Of a DNA stretch of 64,000 nucleotides, positions 62,428 through 64,000 are shown piece after piece; the first letter of the stretch is position 1; each line of letters opens with the position of its first letter. The position numbers and the translations under genes were made by a program. Under the pieces are notes generated by a model. The model was not told the origin of the DNA. It ran no database searches and saw only the letters and a list, made by a program, of their open reading frames with translations. The DNA comes from Pseudacidovorax sp. NFM-22 (lineage in GTDB: Bacteria > Pseudomonadota > Gammaproteobacteria > Burkholderiales > Burkholderiaceae_C). Location of the stretch: assembly GCF_021401245.1 (NCBI RefSeq), contig NZ_JACBFY010000001.1:868001-932000 (forward strand), given 5' to 3'.

Positions 62428-63701
62428 CGCCCTTCGATCTTCTGGACCGGATCGGCCAAGCCACCCATGACGGCCTCGGCATCACCCGCGAAAGCTACGG
62501 CGACGGCGAAAGCGCCGCGCTGACGCTGCTGACGCAGGAGGCCGAAGCAATGGGCCTGGCCGCCGAGACCGACCGCGCCGGCAACCTGTGGCTGCGCATC
62601 GCGGCCGACCGTCGGGACGCGCCGGCCGTGGTCATCGGCTCGCACGTCGACTCGGTACCGCAGGGCGGCAACTACGACGGCCTGGCCGGCGTGGTGGCGG
62701 GCATCGCGGTGCTGCAGGCGCTGGCGGAGGACTGGCAAAGCCTTCCGCCGCTGCGCGTGCTGGCGCTGCGCGGCGAGGAAAGCGCCTGGTACGGCCGCGC
62801 CTATGTCGGCTCCCTGGCGCTGCTGGGCCGCCTGCCCGCCGCGGCGCTGGCGCTGCGCCATCGCACAGGCACCGGCACGCTGGGCGAAGCCCTGGCCGGC
62901 TGCGGTGCCGACGTTGCGGCCATCGCCCGCGGCGAGCCGCTGCTGCCGGCGCCCGTCGCCGCCTACCTGGAACTGCACATCGAGCAGGGCCCGGTGATGG
63001 TGGCGCGCCACTGGCCGGTGGCGGCCGTGACCGGCATCCGCGGCAACCTGCGCCACAACCGCGTGCGCTGCCTGGGCGAGACCGGCCACTCGGGCGCCGT
63101 GCCGCGCTGGCTGCGCCACGACGCCGTGCTGGCCGTGGCCCAGTTGCTGGCGCGCATGGACGAGCACTGGCGCGTGCTGCTGCAGATGGGCATGGACCTG
63201 GTGATGACCACCGGCATCTTCACCACCCCCGCCGCCTCGCATGCGGTGTCGGTGATCCCGGGTGAGGTGCAGTTCAGCTTCGAGGTGCGCAGCCAGGACG
63301 CCGAGACGCTGCGCCGTTTCCATGCGCTGTTGAAGCAGGAATGCGAGACGGTGGCCGCCGAGCGCGGCGTGCGCTTCGAATTCGACGAGCCCGTGGCCAG
63401 CGCCCCGGCCACCATGGACGAGGGCTGGATCCGCCGCTTCGAGGCTGCCGGCGCCGCGCTCGGCCAGCCGTTGGAGCGGCTGCCCAGCGGGGCCGGCCAC
63501 GACGCGGCCGTCTTCGCCGCCGCCGGCATTCCATCCGCCATGCTCTTCGTGCGCAACGCGCACGGCTCGCACAACCCGCACGAAGCGCTGTCGGCGGAGG
63601 ACCTGGATGCAGGCGTCGCCGTGCTGCGCGAGGCCATCGCCGCACTGCGTGCGCCCGCCAGCGAGGTCGCCGTGCCTCCCACCGCCGAGGCCCTGGAATG
63701 A
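62424..63701 (+). CDS. M20-family N-carbamoyl-amino-acid hydrolase
   Basis: 425-aa zinc hydrolase of the allantoate amidohydrolase / N-carbamoyl-L-amino-acid (ureidosuccinase) type. Metal ligands are visible in IGSHVDSVPQGGNYDG, RGEESAWYG and HIEQGPV, and a late HNPHEALS. The dimerisation lid is the middle ~100 residues. The ATG overlaps the OPRT-like stop by 4 bp (ATGA). With an orotate-like context a role on N-carbamoyl-aspartate is likely. Confidence 0.9.
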   Translation: MTPFDLLDRIGQATHDGLGITRESYGDGESAALTLLTQEAEAMGLAAETDRAGNLWLRIAADRRDAPAVVIGSHVDSVPQGGNYDGLAGVVAGIAVLQALAEDWQSLPPLRVLALRGEESAWYGRAYVGSLALLGRLPAAALALRHRTGTGTLGEALAGCGADVAAIARGEPLLPAPVAAYLELHIEQGPVMVARHWPVAAVTGIRGNLRHNRVRCLGETGHSGAVPRWLRHDAVLAVAQLLARMDEHWRVLLQMGMDLVMTTGIFTTPAASHAVSVIPGEVQFSFEVRSQDAETLRRFHALLKQECETVAAERGVRFEFDEPVASAPATMDEGWIRRFEAAGAALGQPLERLPSGAGHDAAVFAAAGIPSAMLFVRNAHGSHNPHEALSAEDLDAGVAVLREAIAALRAPASEVAVPPTAEALE

Positions 63702-63730
63702 ACCGCCTTGTCACCGCCGCCGTCCCGCGT

Positions 63731-63848
63731 CCCTCTACCCTGGCGGGAGAGCGGTCGGGGAGAGGGGGCGCCTGCCCTGGAACGACCATGCACCTTGCGA
63801 ACGCTGCCGCCCCCTCTCCCCGGCCCTCTCCCACCAGGGGAGAGGGAG
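63731..63848 (+). repeat. REP/BIME-like inverted pair of CCCTCTCCC elements (copy 3)
   Basis: Inverted elements at about 63731-63770 and 63810-63848 with a 39-bp spacer. Same design as copies 1 and 2. Here the right half runs to within 2 bp of the next start codon, and its GGGAG lies where a Shine-Dalgarno should be. Confidence 0.85.
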
Positions 63849-63850
63849 CA

Positions 63851-64000
63851 ATGCCCTCTTCGTGTACGACCGCCCAGTGCGATTCACCCGGCAGGCGGGT
63901 GGCCAGCCACCAGTGCCGCGTGACTGCCCACCAGGCGGTCAACGCGCGATACCGCTACCTGCGGCTGCAGGCCGAGGCCGACCTGGCCGGCAGCACGCGG
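63851..64000 (+). CDS. partial: probable dihydroorotate dehydrogenase electron-transfer subunit
   Basis: Open frame of 50 codons running off the window. It starts MPSSCTTAQCDSPGRRVASH and continues QCRVTAHQAVNARYRYLRLQ, then AEADLAGSTR. This resembles the beginning of PyrK-type ferredoxin-reductase subunits, where a strand ending in YRYLRL precedes a PGQF motif just downstream (not in the window). The GGGAG of the preceding repeat gives its ribosome-binding site. Family call tentative. Confidence 0.45.
   Translation, partial: MPSSCTTAQCDSPGRRVASHQCRVTAHQAVNARYRYLRLQAEADLAGSTR

Overview
The window is GC-rich (roughly 70% G+C by eye). Gene content, codon use and layout fit a beta-proteobacterium of the order Burkholderiales, most likely family Comamonadaceae. 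That is an inference: there is no rRNA or marker gene to settle it. No tRNA, rRNA, CRISPR array, prophage or intact insertion sequence was found.

Layout. (1) 66-8237, minus strand: a catabolic operon. It has a NitT/TauT-type ABC importer (binding protein, permease, ATPase), an NAD-dependent epimerase-like protein, an SDR dehydrogenase, a D-hydantoinase/dihydropyrimidinase, a hydantoin-racemase homologue without the usual catalytic cysteines, a tiny lipoprotein and a haloacetate-dehalogenase-like hydrolase. A 12-bp inverted sequence pair lies in its promoter region. (2) 8470-30576: a complete Lap-type biofilm adhesion locus: TolC-like exporter, LapG protease, LapD-type c-di-GMP receptor, a 3,900-residue LapA-like RTX adhesin, a LuxR-type regulator, and the LapC/LapB type I secretion adaptor and ATPase. 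In the characterised system LapD holds LapG when c-di-GMP is high; when c-di-GMP falls, LapG cuts the adhesin N terminus and the cell detaches. All the needed residues are visible here. (3) 30577-31635: a gene-poor kilobase with a 157-bp inverted repeat, a REP/BIME-like pair and a 22-bp tandem repeat. (4) 31636-37259: the SOS mutagenesis cassette imuA-imuB-dnaE2 behind a LexA-like box. (5) 37530-46106: a type VI secretion 'payload' island: VgrG, DUF4123 chaperone, a large metallophosphoesterase effector candidate, and AT-rich downstream genes, the first with an apparent signal peptide (candidate immunity). (6) 46521-54870: housekeeping and stress genes: trmJ, an MFS transporter, an RluA-family pseudouridine synthase, a universal stress protein, a 2OG-Fe dioxygenase, DUF427, ergothioneine genes egtD/egtB, and a type II NADH dehydrogenase. 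(7) 55054-56763: small proteins, then a probable operon with a long leader encoding a 71-aa protein, an IF-1 paralogue and a glycine-rich RRM protein. (8) 56899-60463: an acyl-CoA synthetase and a PAS-GGDEF diguanylate cyclase. (9) 60703 to the right edge: a LysR regulator divergent from an operon for an orotate-phosphoribosyltransferase-like protein, an M20 carbamoylase and the start of a probable dihydroorotate-dehydrogenase electron-transfer subunit.

The two ends of the window both deal with ureide or pyrimidine-ring compounds. The most interesting accessory regions are the T6SS effector island, the Lap adhesin with three scales of near-identical repeats, the palindromic intergenic elements, and the orotate-like operon on the right.
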